Below, piece by piece: positions 1 to 12,239 of a stretch of DNA of 64,000 nt; positions within the stretch are counted from its first letter, which is position 1, and each line of letters starts with the position of its first letter. This DNA is from Mermis nigrescens (taxonomy: Eukaryota > Nematoda > Enoplea > Mermithida > Mermithidae). Below the pieces are notes generated by a model. The model saw nothing but the letters and a program-made list of their open reading frames with translations, did not search any database and was not told the DNA's origin. The position numbers and the translations under genes are program-made. The stretch lies in the NCBI GenBank assembly GCA_036768485.1, contig JAVLUZ010000647.1, positions 506,194-570,193 of the forward strand. The letters are read 5' to 3'.

Positions 1-120
1 AATTGCGAAAAAAACTAAAAATTTAAAGAATTAAATTCTGGGGGGATATTTTGATTTCTGGGTGGAGGGTATTCGGACTGCTGGGGGTTGCATACCCGCA
101 ACCCCCCCCACCCACGTGTG
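1..120 (-). mobile_element. Family A MITE, copy A1, cut by the window edge
   Basis: This is the 5' half of family A read on the minus strand; it ends in CACACGTGGG at position 120. Family A is about 255 bp long. It starts CACACSTGGGCGTGG, then has C-runs with 'cccagaa', 'gaattcaatttttg', 'gatgccaatggatagtg' and 'gatgagaaacgttgaaaaatg', and ends CTGCCCACGTATG. Full copies with 8-bp duplications (A8, A11) support a non-autonomous hAT-like element. Confidence 0.7.
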
Positions 121-467
121 CTCGTAACTGACCTGTTCCGAAGTGGTCAACAGCATCGAGTGGCCGGCTAATTAAGTGACAGGAAGAATGAGCACTGTTA
201 GTGGTTTTTCTTCTATAGATGTTTTAGGGCAAATCAATCACTGGCATCACTGAACTGTTCTACTTAACAGTCTGCGTGTGCGATCCACTAATTGATGTTT
301 ACCTTTGAACAACTGTTACACTCAAAGTAATCGATGGTATGGTAACCCCATCAATGGTCTTTTTTTGAAGATAGAAATGGTCGGGGTATGCACGGCTTTC
401 GCATTTCAGGTAAGTTAAATTGTCATGAATCGTGTTTATAAAAACAGCTGAGTCTAAATCGCGGTAA

Positions 468-679
468 CGTCCCAACATGGCCACCAGTCCCAACACGACC
501 ACCGTCCTAACACGGCCACCGTTCCAACACGGCCACCGAAATTCCCAACATGGCCACCGTCCCAACACGGCCACCGTCCCAACTTGGCCACCGTCCCAAC
601 ATGGCCACCGTCCCAACATGGCCACCGTCCCAATATGGCCACCGTCTTAACAAAGCCACTGTCTCAACAAGGCCACCAC
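468..679 (+). repeat. 18-bp minisatellite arm of element R (copy R1)
   Basis: About eleven degenerate copies of an 18-bp unit, CCGTCCCAACACGGCCAC. One junction carries a diagnostic AAATT insertion (near 539) that is also found in the arrays at 12.17, 60.35 and 61.17 kb. The array begins AACGTCCCAACATGG and runs into a family A copy at the same junction as in R2. Translations such as PTRPPSQHGHRPN are an artefact of a repeat whose period is a multiple of three; I do not call a gene. Confidence 0.85.
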
Positions 680-933
680 CACACGTGGGCGTGGGGGTTT
701 GGGGTATGCATCCTCAAGGTGTTCGAATACCCCCAGAAACCAAAATACCCCTAGAATTCAATTTTTGGAATTTTTTTGCTTTTTTTCGCGATTTTTTTAT
801 GCCACTGGATAGTGCTCGATGAGAAACGTTGAAAAATTGTGTTTTCTTCGCCACACCACCATTTTTAAGACCATCTTTGAAAAATTTTGCACTCCCCCAG
901 AATTTTGGTGCTGAATGTTTCCGATGCGCCCAA
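680..933 (+). mobile_element. Family A MITE, copy A2
   Basis: Starts CACACGTGGGCGTGG directly after the minisatellite arm and carries the family A body. The usual 3' end is replaced by 'tgtttccgatgcgccc', which is also the flank of copy A5 in R2. The A insertion therefore appears to predate spread of the R element. Confidence 0.75.
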
Positions 934-1497
934 CCGCGCAAAAATAAAACGCAGCGCAGAACTACGCTTCACGAATGTATGTTTTCACATCATATAAGGG
1001 ATCAGTTGTCCGCCCATTCCAAAATGCAAATGAGGTTATATTTCTAGAATTTTTTGATTTTGAAAGTGCCTTAACGCGATTCATTGCTTATGCATACTTT
1101 AGGCTTGCACGTATATCGTGCAGTGAAACTTAAATGCGAGTTGCTTCATAATTCAAAAACGCAGCGCACGTTGCACTAAAATAATTTCAACATCTTGACG
1201 CTTATTAGGCTAAAATGAATCTCTGATGCAAAATTTTCGGTCTTGTTGTTTTCAAAAGTCGCATTAAATAAAAATACCAGACAATGTATCTTTCTGAACT
1301 CAATGACACGAGCAAAGAGCCTACGTATATATGCAGTTAATATGTTTATATTCATATTTATGTCAGAGAAAGCTCTGTTGTTAATCGAGGAGGAGAAAAA
1401 ATAACGTACTTGTATTCGGAAAAAATGCGTGTATAATATATAAGTGTTCATATGTGCCTAAACATTCGGTCAATCGGTACAGTCGGCCAACCGGTAC
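934..1497. other. No recognisable feature
   Basis: AT-rich DNA. The open frames here are short, lack recognisable domains and occur on both strands. Confidence 0.5.
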
Positions 1498-1549
1498 TGT
1501 CGGTCACCCGGGAATTTTTCGATTGACAGATCTATTTTTAGATTGGGGG

Positions 1550-1657
1550 CCAGGTGCGCTGGCTAGTCCGGAGTGCGCTGCCAAGTCCGAGTGCGCTGCA
1601 AGGTCCGAGTGTGCTGCCGTAGTCGAGTGCGCTGACAGGGCCAAGTGCGCTGCCAAA
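1550..1657 (+). repeat. 18-bp tandem array, left arm of element S
   Basis: Consecutive units of exactly 18 bp with consensus GAGTGCGCTGCCAAGTCC. Confidence 0.85.
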
Positions 1658-2162
1658 TAAACAGCATGTAGTTACGCAAGTACGTAGTAGGTACATCTGT
1701 ACAATTATGCTTTTTCCTACCGCTTTGTGTCTGAGTAGGTACGATTGATCACAGTGGAATTCATAAGCGTTTTTGGGGAGATTTTAAGGATGATCAAGAT
1801 CCCAAAATGGCTAACTGATTCTAGCAAAAAAATGATTTTTTCAGACCGACACACCCGAATTCCCAAGCTTTATATATATAGTAATACCTTATTTTAGGCA
1901 GCCTCTTAGCAGATGTACAATGGTTACATATTGTAACTTATTGTTAGTAAGAAATATGTTGTTAGATGTTATTCCAATGCTGCATTTAGCTTAGATATCT
2001 ATTATCGTTTTCCGTCAACACTTTTCGTATTCGTGCTAACGAGTGATTCTTGTGCATAAGTGACACAAAACATTCAATTAACCGTTAAGTCGTAGGAAAA
2101 TTAATTAAAAAACACGTGACACTTGCTCTTCATTGTATATTTAACGCTACTCGACTTTTTCT

Positions 2163-2343
2163 TTCCTATGAGAAAATTTTCTGGGAAAAATGTGGCAAAA
2201 TTAAGGCAAAAAGTGGATTAAAATTGAAAACTTTCTTCAAAAGTACCAGAAATTAATATAAACGCTATATTGGCGTTTATATCAGTTTTTGAGGCCATTT
2301 TAGCCCAAAAAGCTCAATATTTGACCCCCGTCATGCTGTGCAT
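2163..2343 (-). mobile_element. Family C MITE fragment, copy C1
   Basis: Reverse-strand match to family C: 'gaaaattttctggg', 'ggcaaaattaaggc', 'gcccaaaaagctcaat' and the terminal 'atgctgtgcatct'. It lies inside element S. Family C is about 260 bp, with short TIRs of the type CAGACATGCACGTG / GATGCACAGCATGG. Confidence 0.55.
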
Positions 2344-2847
2344 CTCTTCATATGGTTCCGACTGTCAAGAAACCATTCCAATCCACAGCAGCCCAGAATT
2401 CAAATTTTAATTTTTTACTGTTTTTATTTTGATATGATGAATGGGAATGAGAAGGGTCAAAAGATGTGTTTTACGTTTTAACGTTAGCTTTCAACCATTT
2501 TTTCTTACTAACAATATTTTTAAGACTTTGTAAAAGTGTAGTATTTTAGCTTGAGATGAATCGCATTTATTTGAAGGTAGCCGAAGATTTTTGAGCTGAA
2601 ATTGCCTTGGATATATCTTAAACCACTAAATAGCATAAATACTAAGTAATGATTCGTAGTTGATTTCAAGCACTTTTCAAGGAAGTTGTTGTTTTTTCGG
2701 TTTCTGACCTTAACTTTGCAACAACAAAAAACACTTCCTAATTGCGCTCAGGTACATAAGTACTGTTTACATAAGTAGTCTACTGGAGAAACATCGTTTT
2801 TCAGTAATCAGCGGAAATAATTCGCACGCAAAGCGGTAATATCTGTC

Positions 2848-2963
2848 TGGCAGCGCACTCGGCCCTATCAGCGCACTCGACTATGGCAGCTCACCTGACC
2901 TCGGCAGCGCTCTCGGACTTGGCAGCGCACTCGAACTAGGCAGCGCACTCGGCACCGACCCCT
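2848..2963 (-). repeat. 18-bp tandem array, right arm of element S
   Basis: Reverse complement of the units at 1550-1657 (GGCAGCGCACTCGG core), more degenerate than the left arm. Confidence 0.8.
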
Positions 2964-3174
2964 ATTTTTATACCATTTGTCGGTCACCCAGGACGGGACC
3001 TTATCATTAGCCAATAAAATGCGCCACTACATCCCTATTGTAAGGAAAGACGCTGCCAATGCACATATTATTTGTCAACAAAATGTTTGGCAAAATTCCA
3101 ATTGCAAAAAAGCAGTGCCAGGTTTGCAACGTACATCAAAGAGATGCCGCCAGCTGCAAAAAATGCAACTCCAA

Positions 3175-3355
3175 CAGGGGCGGATTTAGGGGGCGCCCTC
3201 CCCCCATTGGCCCAAAATAGTGCGCAAAATTAAGCATTTTTGAGCAATTTTTAGCGATTTTCGGGTTAAAACGGCTAATTTTTCCGCCCAAGTCAGGGTT
3301 CCGCCCCTCCCCTTAGGGGTACCGCCCCCTTAGGAAAATCCTAGATCCGCCACTG
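3175..3355. mobile_element. Family D hAT MITE, copy D1, with perfect TSD
   Basis: A 181-bp element with ends CAGGGGCGGATTTAG / CTAGATCCGCCACTG, flanked by perfect 8-bp duplications AACTCCAA (3167-3174 and 3356-3363). TIRs beginning CAG(T/G)GGCGGATC and an 8-bp TSD are typical of hAT superfamily non-autonomous elements. No coding capacity. Confidence 0.92.
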
Positions 3356-3453
3356 AACTCCAATGCGTGATATTACCACCTACACATGCATCACAAGCTG
3401 CTGTGCAATATTATGCTTAGCCAGTACGCGATATTACAATAAAGAGCCGTCAC

Positions 3454-3713
3454 CACACGTGGGCGTCGGGGAATGGGGGAGGTTAGGGGGTATGCAACCT
3501 CTAGAAGGCCAAATACCCCCAGAAACCCCCTCCGAATTCAATATTTGGAATTTTTTTGTTTTTTTCGTAATTGTTTGTTGCCAATGGATAGTGCTCGATG
3601 AGAAACGTTGAAAAATGCTGTTTTTCGCCACAACACCATTTTTAAGACCATTTTTTGACCTTTGAAAAATCTTGCACCTCCCTCCTCCCAGAATTTTGGT
3701 ACTGCACACCTAC
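3454..3713 (+). mobile_element. Family A MITE, copy A3
   Basis: Full-length family A match from CACACGTGGGCGT to CACACCTACG. The flanking octamers gccgtcac / accttcac match at 6 of 8 positions, consistent with a decayed hAT-type duplication. Confidence 0.8.
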
Positions 3714-5797
3714 GACCTTCACCTGCATAGGAATATTATGCTTCATGAGCGTGGTAACACGTAAGTGCAGATGCAGCATGCCATCAGACTATTATGCGAC
3801 CCTACAAAAGTGTACACTCAAAAGTGTACTGACCGGTAAAAAACCTTAAAAAGTGGACCCTCGTGTGCTTAAGCATAGAGCAGTGTTTGACTATGGTTTG
3901 TGTGTGGTGCGCCCTCATTTTATGATTGCGACCCCCTCCATACTACTCTCTTTTTGACTCGCTCCATCAAACCCTCCAAAATTTGACTGCTGTGTATGCA
4001 TTTGATTCTCCGTATGTTTTACGATTAATTTTTTCATGTATTTTGATTATGTATAACATGCGCGAATTCATGGTTTTAATTTATTTTAATAGGGATAGGG
4101 AAGGATAATATAAAAGGACAGTATATTATATTACATATTGATATTATATTGACCCTCCATATCAGATCATGGATTACGCGCTTAAGAAACGATATTAAAT
4201 TAGCGCGTATTTTTACATTTAGATATCAGCGCCGGAAGAAAATTCCCAGCTAATTTTTCGGCTTATTAATTTTATTCATAACACTCATTGTATAAATCGG
4301 CATTTTTATCAAGTTGCATATTTCTAAAAGCAAAATTTCATGTTGTCATAGCCGTTAAGCTTTTTTCCAATCGTATCGGTATTATGCTTGATTTTACGGA
4401 GGCTGCTACGCGATATCCAGTAAACACATTTGCGTGCTTGGACCGCAGCCCGTGCATCTATGATGAAGAACCGATACTTTTCTTTGCTAAACAATGATCT
4501 AGCCTGAGCCATGTAATTCGAAACGAACCCGAACTTTGCATACTTAAAAGTAGGTATTCGTCCCTTTCTATTTTAGCATACAAAATTCAGCTAATATTAT
4601 GAGCTTAAATGAATACTACGTGTGACTCATTCTTTTCCCATTGCAGCGCATAAAACCAGTTTTTGATGATTGGCTATTCTAAAATCGTTTTATTGAGAAC
4701 TTCTCTATTTCCTTGCACTAGCTCAAGTATGATAACCGCGTACATATCTGATGTTGTTCCTGCTGAATGAGCAAAGATGACCAAGTTTTACAAACTAATA
4801 GAGGGATAAAGGTTCCATTTATACTCACTGCTGCTTATGCTGCATATTATTTTACCAATTTGATAGACTTTAAAAAACTTCATTTGCCTACACTGAGTTC
4901 TTTGAGGCCAGCCTGAAAAATCAGATACCTTCATACCTACTTTTTAACTTTGCTTTTAATATCAAAATGCGCATTGTGTTTACTTATCGTTTTTCTTCGA
5001 AATCGATCATTTTTCTTAAATTTCAATACGCGGCAGACACGTTCCGCTAAAATCAGGTCTCATAAAATCTGCGTAAATGAATCGGAAATATATATATCAT
5101 TGCTTTTTTGAAAGTTTGCCTCTAAGTCGGTGTGTAAACACTTTTTTTGTCCATTTTCCCTTTTTTGAGAATACCTAAGTAACTAACAAAATATGAAATA
5201 ATTAAATTCAGACGATTTCAACAAACAGTTTGTAATAGAATTCATTTCGTCACACAATTCAGAAATTTTTTTGATGCAAGAAGTCTTTGACGGATTTTTG
5301 AACTTTAGTCTGTTTCGAATAAATTCGAGCATGATAAGAATTTGATTTAATTTAATTTTAACTCAACAATTTATAAGTATTATGGACAAGTATGCTCTTA
5401 TCGAAATGGATTGCTGTTGGTGAATACTTTTGAGCGTCATGCCAGAAACTTAACGTAAAATGCGCGCAACGATCTGATTATCTTGCTATACTCACTTCGC
5501 TATTCCAACTTTTCTAAAATACTTCATATTTTAAAATACGAGTACACATGTTATCTCATTGAATTTTCCAGAAATATTCATACTTCACCTGGAGAAAATA
5601 AGGAGTTAATGAGTTTAAGAGGAATGGAATTGAATACTCCTTCTCCTCGTCATGCAGACCGAGTGCTTAGCCGAAAATTGCGACGGATTTTCGCAAAGGT
5701 TGGTCGACTACCAAACCATACCAAGAAATGCAGAGCAGATGTTTATGGTAACTGTTCATAATAGAATGCTTCAATTTTTAGCTTAACGTATCCCGAG
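3714..5797. other. No recognisable gene
   Basis: AT-rich sequence without conserved domains. I see no family A-G body here beyond short scraps; open frames stay under 95 codons. Confidence 0.5.
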
Positions 5798-6046
5798 CAT
5801 ACCTGGGCGTGGCGGAGGGTGGGGGGGGGTTTGGGGGTATGCATTCCTCAGAAACCAAAGTACCTCTCCAGAATTTAATTATTTGAATTTTGTTATTTTT
5901 TTCGCAATTTTTCGATGCCAATAGATAGTGCTTGATGAGAAACGTTGAAAAATGGTGTTTTTTGCCATACCACCATTTTAAGGCAATTTTTTTGACCTCT
6001 GAAAAAATCTTACATCCCCTCAGAACTTTGGTGCCACCTACCTATG
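5798..6046 (+). mobile_element. Family A MITE, copy A4
   Basis: CATACCTGGGCGTGG start, family body with 'gatgccaatagatagtg' and 'gatgagaaacgttg', and CCTACCTATG end. No target duplication can be recognised. Confidence 0.75.
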
Positions 6047-8419
6047 ACCCAAGTGCTATTTTTTTATAGTCTCTCGTTTTTCTGGTGTGCAAAGAAACAA
6101 TTTTTAGAATACTTGTTTTCCCCCAAATGCATGTAGCAACGAGCATGAATGTTTTGGGAAGGTGCTGGGACCTCATCACCTCCCTTAGAATAGCTACTGA
6201 CACAGAAGTATAGTTCTTTTATGTCAGAAATGTTTTAAAAAAGCTGAGACATTAGCTTTTAAGCGTTTTTAGAGCTTTTTGATCAAAAAACGCTTTCGCG
6301 CCAAATGCCTGACGACGAAATAACTTTATTTTATTCAAAAAGTAGAGGAATTTTGTCTTCACCTCAAAAGAAGTGCTGGGTAAGGATCAAAAATGCTGAC
6401 CAAAAAAATCATTTTAAACCATTGTTTCTTTTACATTCCAAAATTATTGTGCATTTGTCATAGTATCAAATTTTGTTTTGTTTTTCAATGTAATTCTATC
6501 TATTTATCAAAAGTCGAAACTTAAATTCTGATTCATTTGAAATACAATAATAATTAAACTAAGATCAATTGGTCACTTATGAAGGATAAGATAATCTGTA
6601 AGAAGTGCATATCAAATAATTTGATACGAGTTTAACCTCGTTTTACTTCTCTAAATTTGCAAATAATCTACATACATGATGTTTTATATTTTTATCTAAT
6701 AAATCCAATATGCGATATTTTTTATTTTTAATAAGTATAATAAAATAATCAGCTAATTTTCGATGTGCACAAATATTTTATATTTTTGCATAAGTATGTA
6801 CGTTACTTTGCTGAGTTTTATCTGCACTACAGAGAAACAAATTAAGCAACTAACTTCTTTAGCATTTTAATGATTCAAAGCTAAATGTGAGATGTTTTAA
6901 TTTGTCTTAAGAACGGCGGTTTGTTTTTAAACATAGGAAAATGCCAAAATATAGCATTTTCGCCCAAATAAAAAGTCTTTCACGGTTAATTCTAGAAATT
7001 GCCATTAAAAACAGAAAAAGAGCATATTTTTTATAGTCAAAAAAGACAATTTTCAATAATAATTTATGACTAAGAGATTTGCAGCGCGCCGATTGAAGGG
7101 ACATCCCATTTTAATGGGTACTTATGGGTCCGGACAAGGTTCAATCAGGGTTGTATTTTAAAAGCTTTTTTATTAAAATTAAAAGATCTCGGTTGAAGGC
7201 TTAACTTTCTCGTTGGATTGATCTCGAAAACGGTATAAATATGAAAATCGCACAAAGGCGATTTTTATTCCACATTCTGGATTGATTTTAAGCAATTTTT
7301 TAAGCAATTTGTTGAAAAAAGCTTTTCATCTGCTCTTTCAAATCCGATTTTGTCTTATTTTTCCCTTAAATTTGGTCGTCAACTTGTCTGTTTGTCTGTT
7401 TTTCAGTAAGCGCCACAGTATACACATAGCAAACACAGTGAAAATAATAAATAAATATAAATCAAAAATCGTTCTGTACTTTTATGCTCCAATAATTTCA
7501 CACGTAGCCCTATTCGCATTTTTCGCCAATAATTTCCGTTCGACCTATTTTTTGTCTTAATTCTACAAGTATAAAAAAGGAAAGAAAGACGGCGCGATAG
7601 AGAAAAAGTGCTTTTTTGCGCAGCATGAATCAATTTTATCAATCAATGTACCAATCGATACGAATTTACAAAACATGTTTGAATCCAGTTCTCAAGGTTA
7701 CCGTTTTCTTACACCAATTAATCATTTTTTACAAACGCCGTTATAAAAACGCGAATGTAGGCTCGGTCTTTTGTTTGATTCACTTCCATGTACATATACA
7801 ACATACAAAATGGGAAAATATGGAAAATGGACACTGAGAACATGAGCGATTTTATAACGTAAGATTAGGCAGTAAGACCATATTTTATAGCCGCCAGAAC
7901 ATTTCCAATTTCGTAAACTCGCTAAAAGCAATAACGTACTTACTATGCTCGTGTATCGGTTATGAAACAGTGGTAAAATTCGGCTAAAATTCGTCCAACT
8001 TACGTCGAATTTGTCAAAGGTAATCGGATTATGACGCTTATTCCGCAAAAACAAAATTACGATACCTTACTAATTTTCATGCTATGAAAATGCAGTTACA
8101 AAATTTAGGGTTTTAATTCTAATAAGTTATAAATAGTTTGAAAATTTGATGCATCACAGTCATCATAGGTTATAAAAATCAGTATCAGTCCGATGAGGAG
8201 CTGTCTTATGCCAGTAAATTTCTGTGTTTCTAGTAAAATCGATCATATAGGCAAAAAGAAGATAATCTGTAAACTAATAGATACATATTACTGACTTATG
8301 TAACAAATTAAATTATATAACTAATTATTACTATAATTAATAAAATAGAATGCGAGCTAATTCTGAACGACCAGATTTTTGATTAACGCACTCTGATGTG
8401 TACTAGTACAACTCATTTA
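6047..8419. other. No recognisable gene
   Basis: AT-rich DNA. A family G-like scrap lies near 6235-6420. Frames of 90-110 codons on both strands around 7282-8054 overlap each other and show no domain. Confidence 0.45.
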
Positions 8420-8577
8420 CACACATGGGAGTGGAGGGCCCGACTGGGGTTTGGTTGAATACCACCACAGAATTCGAATGACTGGCCACAATCAGAGAAA
8501 CCCTTCAAATTGAGTTTTAGGCGGTTGCTTCGCGATTTTGCCCCATCGCATCCCCAGAATTTGGTAGCTCAAGTATG
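8420..8577 (+). mobile_element. Family B MITE, copy B1 (divergent)
   Basis: Starts CACACATGGGAGTGGAGGG and ends 'ccccagaatttggtagctc-aagtatg'. Family B (about 160 bp) resembles a shorter cousin of family A, with the body words 'gatagaccc-cagaattgaa', 'cagttttacaccacc' and 'agaatttggttgctgcccatgtatg'. Confidence 0.6.
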
Positions 8578-10834
8578 TTTTTAGAACAAATTTTTCATGC
8601 TTCGTTAATCTATTTGAAGTAAAATATTTCGGTTCCACATATCGATATCCCCATTGTCTTCCTTTCTTTTACACAAAATCCCATTGACTTCTTACAGCTG
8701 TTTTTCTGCATGCGCAGTCGTCGTATCAGCTGTTTAATGATGTTATCCTTAATGACTCATTAACCCTGAAACACGACCCCGAGCTATTCGGTTTTACCGG
8801 TGCGTATTTCCTCGCCATTCTCTCCATCTTTACCTCCGTACTTGATCTCGCTTAATTAAAAGATATTCGCGTACGAAAGTGGCCAGTTGCTGACCACCGA
8901 ACCAGACATCAGCCGTCCATCGAGAACAAAAAGCGCCCAACATTAAAAATAATCCGATTCGTCCATTATTGCCGTAAATTTAATAGCTTTTGTGCGCATT
9001 TTTATGTCTTCATATTATTACCAAACCGTATTTTCCAGTCCATTCTCAGTCTACAGCATGCGATTATATTCGTGCATAAATGGTATGCGATTTTTTACGC
9101 CCGCGTCACGCTGCGGTCATTTTACCGTCTGGTCATTTTCTGACCTGATTTTTGACACTCTCGCGTCCCTCCCAGTATTGTGTACGCGCTGCTGGGATAC
9201 CTTGCTATTATAGTACGATACTTTTATTTGGCCAATATACAGTATACTCATAATAATCCAAAAACCGGCCCGGGCGCGCATACCTCATCATACGCCGAAT
9301 GGGCTAACGACCTCGGGGCTTATTTCGCTATGCGTACAATCGGAGCCAGTCAAATTACGGTACTTGTACAGCAAAGTAATACGTTTCCGCAAATACGTAG
9401 TCACGCTGGAACATCTTCTCTATGGGAAATTCGTTTTCTCGTGTTTTAGGTGGTACGGATTTCGTATGCAAAATAGGCGAGTATAATTCCGTATGTTTAC
9501 AAACGCGTGATACCGAAATACGGACACTATCATTATTATAACGTTGAGGCAGGCGCGTATAAACGCATAATACAATAATGGGAATCAATGTGGCTGGCAT
9601 GTGGCTTTTTCTAGCCGCTGGCTGGATCGTGCGGTCTATTCATGACGAATAAAGTACATTGTAAGTACTGTAGACTACTATTTTGGAGTACGAGTAGCCC
9701 CTAAGTACGACACGGTGTACCCCATATTTCGTATTTGCTCTTCTAATACCATGCCAAGTATTCCTACAACATGGGACGCATTCAATAGCTTACATTATTG
9801 TACAACGGTAAACCGCATAATCGATTATTAATACCCTGGCGCCGGCAGATCCGAAGGCGGAAACGTGGAGCCGTTATTAAGAAAGCTACGACGATCTACG
9901 CCTCTGAAATAGACGCGCTAAAACATTCACTTGGCGGGTTTGCCTTTTTAGTGTACATACTTTGCGGACTAATTTTCTCAATAAACTGGCCGTCGCACGT
10001 TTGACATTACTGCTATTTAGCTGTAAGTTTTGGATTCGACCGATTGATTGCATTGTAGCCTTTGCTCGATTGAACTGACTTGCTTGCTCTGTGATTTGAC
10101 GATTCGCATGCTTAATCGCTTATTCGATTATAGCGTATTGGAGCGTAGAAATGTTCGGGCTCAGGAAGCCGAGAGCTAAAACGAGGACGAGAAATTTACT
10201 GGGGAGAAAATTGTTGGCCAGATCCTAGGTAAGAAGAAGCGAGATAACGCAGGGAAACGTTTAGATAATGCGAAAAGTAAATATATTTTTGGTCGAACGC
10301 GGGTAGAAAGAATCCGATTGGCGCCCTAAAGAATGCGTTCTAAACTTATGCTTCCAACGCAAAAAGATAACGAATATTAGCTGAAATGCGTCAAATTTTT
10401 AACTAGAGAGGGAATCGCTTTCAAATACAATGAAGGTCGCTTGTTATATTTTTTTAACTCGCTTGGCTTTCCATTTTTTGTAGTAGTTTTTTAACTTACC
10501 TTTTCGTCAGAAATGGGGGCAAGGACGCCAAGTTGGAAAATATCGCCGAAGATTGTCAAGCGAAGAGATTTATTGAGTTAGGTTGGCCTTAAAAACTACA
10601 GATACATACGTTACAATAGCGCAAGAAGTGCCTTAGCACTTAGCTCTTCGTTTTTAATTACTTTGAAACACTTTTGCAAAAAATTTAATTTTCGTATGAT
10701 TTTAGCCTTTCCTGTTTCCTCAAAAAAAATCTTTCCTTTTTTCTTCTTTGGTCCGCTTACGTCCTGAAAGTCTTTAATATATGTAAGACAGACAGTTGCA
10801 CAAAACGGACTAAGCGTCAGCAAGACTAGGTGGG
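8578..10834. other. Unassigned, repeat-poor stretch
   Basis: This is one of the least repetitive parts of the window and is somewhat richer in CG dinucleotides. I cannot assign any frame (longest about 90 codons) to a family. A donor-like CCTAG/GTAAGA at about 10230 has no convincing partner exon. Confidence 0.4.
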
Positions 10835-11104
10835 TCGAGAAAAAAATCAGAGATTTTAAAGAGCTACCAGACGTTAACTCAAAAGCAATCTAAATTCTCA
10901 GTTAGTACCCTATTTAAGATACGTGATTTTTTGCCAAAATAGCATTAAAACTATCTATTTCTACCGAACAATTTAGAATAATTTTCAGGAAAACTATTCT
11001 TTTCCATCGTTTTTAGCCTTTATTTCGCCTCATTTTTCTCTGAAATTTTCCTATTTTTCTATTCTGGACGGTATGGACCTCCAAACCTCCCCACGTGCTT
11101 GTCT
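10835..11104 (+). mobile_element. Family C MITE, copy C2 (old)
   Basis: Degenerate family C body ('cgtttttagcctttatttcgcctcatttt', 'tctattctgg') ending ccacgtgcttgtctgg, close to the family end CACGTGCATGTCTG. Confidence 0.6.
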
Positions 11105-11630
11105 GGTCTTGTCCCCTAGGATCCGGAAGATCCCCAGGAAGGACCTTGATGAGTAAAGTCGAAAAATTGTGTTCTTTGCTCCTCCATTAACTTCGGCGCT
11201 TTTTTAACCTTGAAATTTTTGGACGTTTTGACCCTGCTGGAATGTAGGTGCTGCCCATGTAAGCTCGTAAGGCGTAATTTACGAAGGGTTTAGTCAATTT
11301 CAAATAAGATTGTACATTAGAGACAGTCAAATATCGCATCTTTTAGCGCTTATTATATACTATGATTGTGTCCCAAAATGGCCACCAATCCCAACACGGC
11401 CACCGTCCCAACAAACCCACTGTCTCAACAAGACCACTATCACTGTATTTTAATCAGTTAAGGAGGTATTAATAGTTAATTACATAAAGGTAATTAGGCA
11501 TGGATATACACGTGGCACCAATTAAATTGATGACTAAAGTTAGTTTTTTACATGCATAAAGAATTTTGCATGCAACGAAGCATTGTTCTGCACTGTGTTC
11601 GGGTTGTACATGTTGGGCGCATCGGAAACT

Positions 11631-11855
11631 TCAGCACCGAAATTGGGGGCGGCAAAATTTTTTGAAGATCAAAAAATTATCTCAAAATGGTGGTATGGCG
11701 AAGAAAACACCATTTTTCAACGTTTCTCTTTGAGCACTATCCAGTGGCATAAAAAGATCGCGAAAAAAGCAAATAAATTTCCAAAAATTGAATTCTGGGG
11801 GGGTATTCCGAACTTCTAGGGTGGTATACCCCCAAACCCCCCACGCTCATGTGTG
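11631..11855 (-). mobile_element. Family A MITE, copy A5, inside R2
   Basis: Minus-strand family A. Its 5' end lies at the same 'ggccaccaccacac' junction as A2, so A2 and A5 descend from one insertion event. Confidence 0.8.
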
Positions 11856-11951
11856 GTGGTGGCCTTGTTGAGACAGTGGCTTTGTTAAGACGGTGGCCAT
11901 ATTGGGACGGTGGCCATTTTAGGACGGTGGCTGTGTCGGGACGGTAGCCGT

Positions 11952-12131
11952 CAGTGGCGGATCCAGGATTTTCCTAGGGGGGGGGGCGGTACCCCTAAGG
12001 GGGGGGGCGGAACCCTGACTTTGGTGAAAAAAATTAGCCATTTTGACCCAAAAATCGCTCAAAAATCCTTAATTTTGCGCACTTTTTTGGGCCAATGGGG
12101 GGAGGCGGCCGCCCCCCTAAATCCGCCCCTG
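11952..12131. mobile_element. Family D hAT MITE, copy D2, inserted in the minisatellite
   Basis: A 180-bp element, ends CAGTGGCGGATCCAGG / AAATCCGCCCCTG. Flanking octamers gtagccgt (11944-11951) and gtggccgt (12132-12139) match at 7 of 8. It is collinear with D1 in reverse orientation. Insertion into an 18-bp unit of R2 dates it after that array formed. Confidence 0.9.
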
Positions 12132-12239
12132 GTGGCCGTGTTGGGACGATGGTCGTGTTGGGACGGTGGCCATGTTTGGAATTTCGGTGGCCGTGTTGGG
12201 ACTGGTGGCCATGTTGCGACGTTGCCATGTACTATCAAC

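Larger units (their letters stand above)
1498..2989. mobile_element. Element S: inverted 18-bp arrays flanked by a 12-bp direct repeat
   Basis: The perfect 12-mer TGTCGGTCACCC occurs at 1498-1509 and 2978-2989. Inside it, a run of five to six 18-bp units GAGTGCGCTGCCAAGTCC (1550-1657) faces its reverse complement (2848-2963). This is the shape of a foldback or TIR element whose terminal repeats are minisatellites. No transposase is visible between the arms. A frame over the left array reads SECAAK-like hexapeptides, as expected from an 18-bp period; it is not a credible gene. Confidence 0.6.
11364..12227. mobile_element. Element R, copy R2: long TIRs made of 18-bp minisatellite
   Basis: A plus-strand array (11368-11440) faces a minus-strand array (11858-12220). 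Between them lies a unique body shared with R3 ('taattaggcatggatatac', 'ttgcatgcaacgaagcattg'). Flanks tatactat (11356-11363) and tgtactat (12228-12235) match at 7 of 8, suggesting a hAT-like TSD. It is interrupted by A5 and by D2. Confidence 0.7.

Noticed and set aside
299..822. Overlapping frames on both strands encoding W-P-C-W-D-G-G or P-T-R-P-P-S-Q repeats
   Set aside because: They are translations of an 18-bp minisatellite, open in several frames on both strands, and recur wherever the array occurs.
1454..1660. A 68-codon frame with cysteine hexapeptide repeats (SECAAK)
   Set aside because: The repeat is the 18-bp array of element S; no signal of an exon or domain.
10150..10235. Short Arg/Lys-rich frame (MFGLRKPRAK...) before a GTAAGA donor, considered as an upstream exon of the TANC-like gene
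   Set aside because: The frame stops (TAG) at the donor, and exon 1 already supplies a plausible start; no support for a 16-kb first intron.
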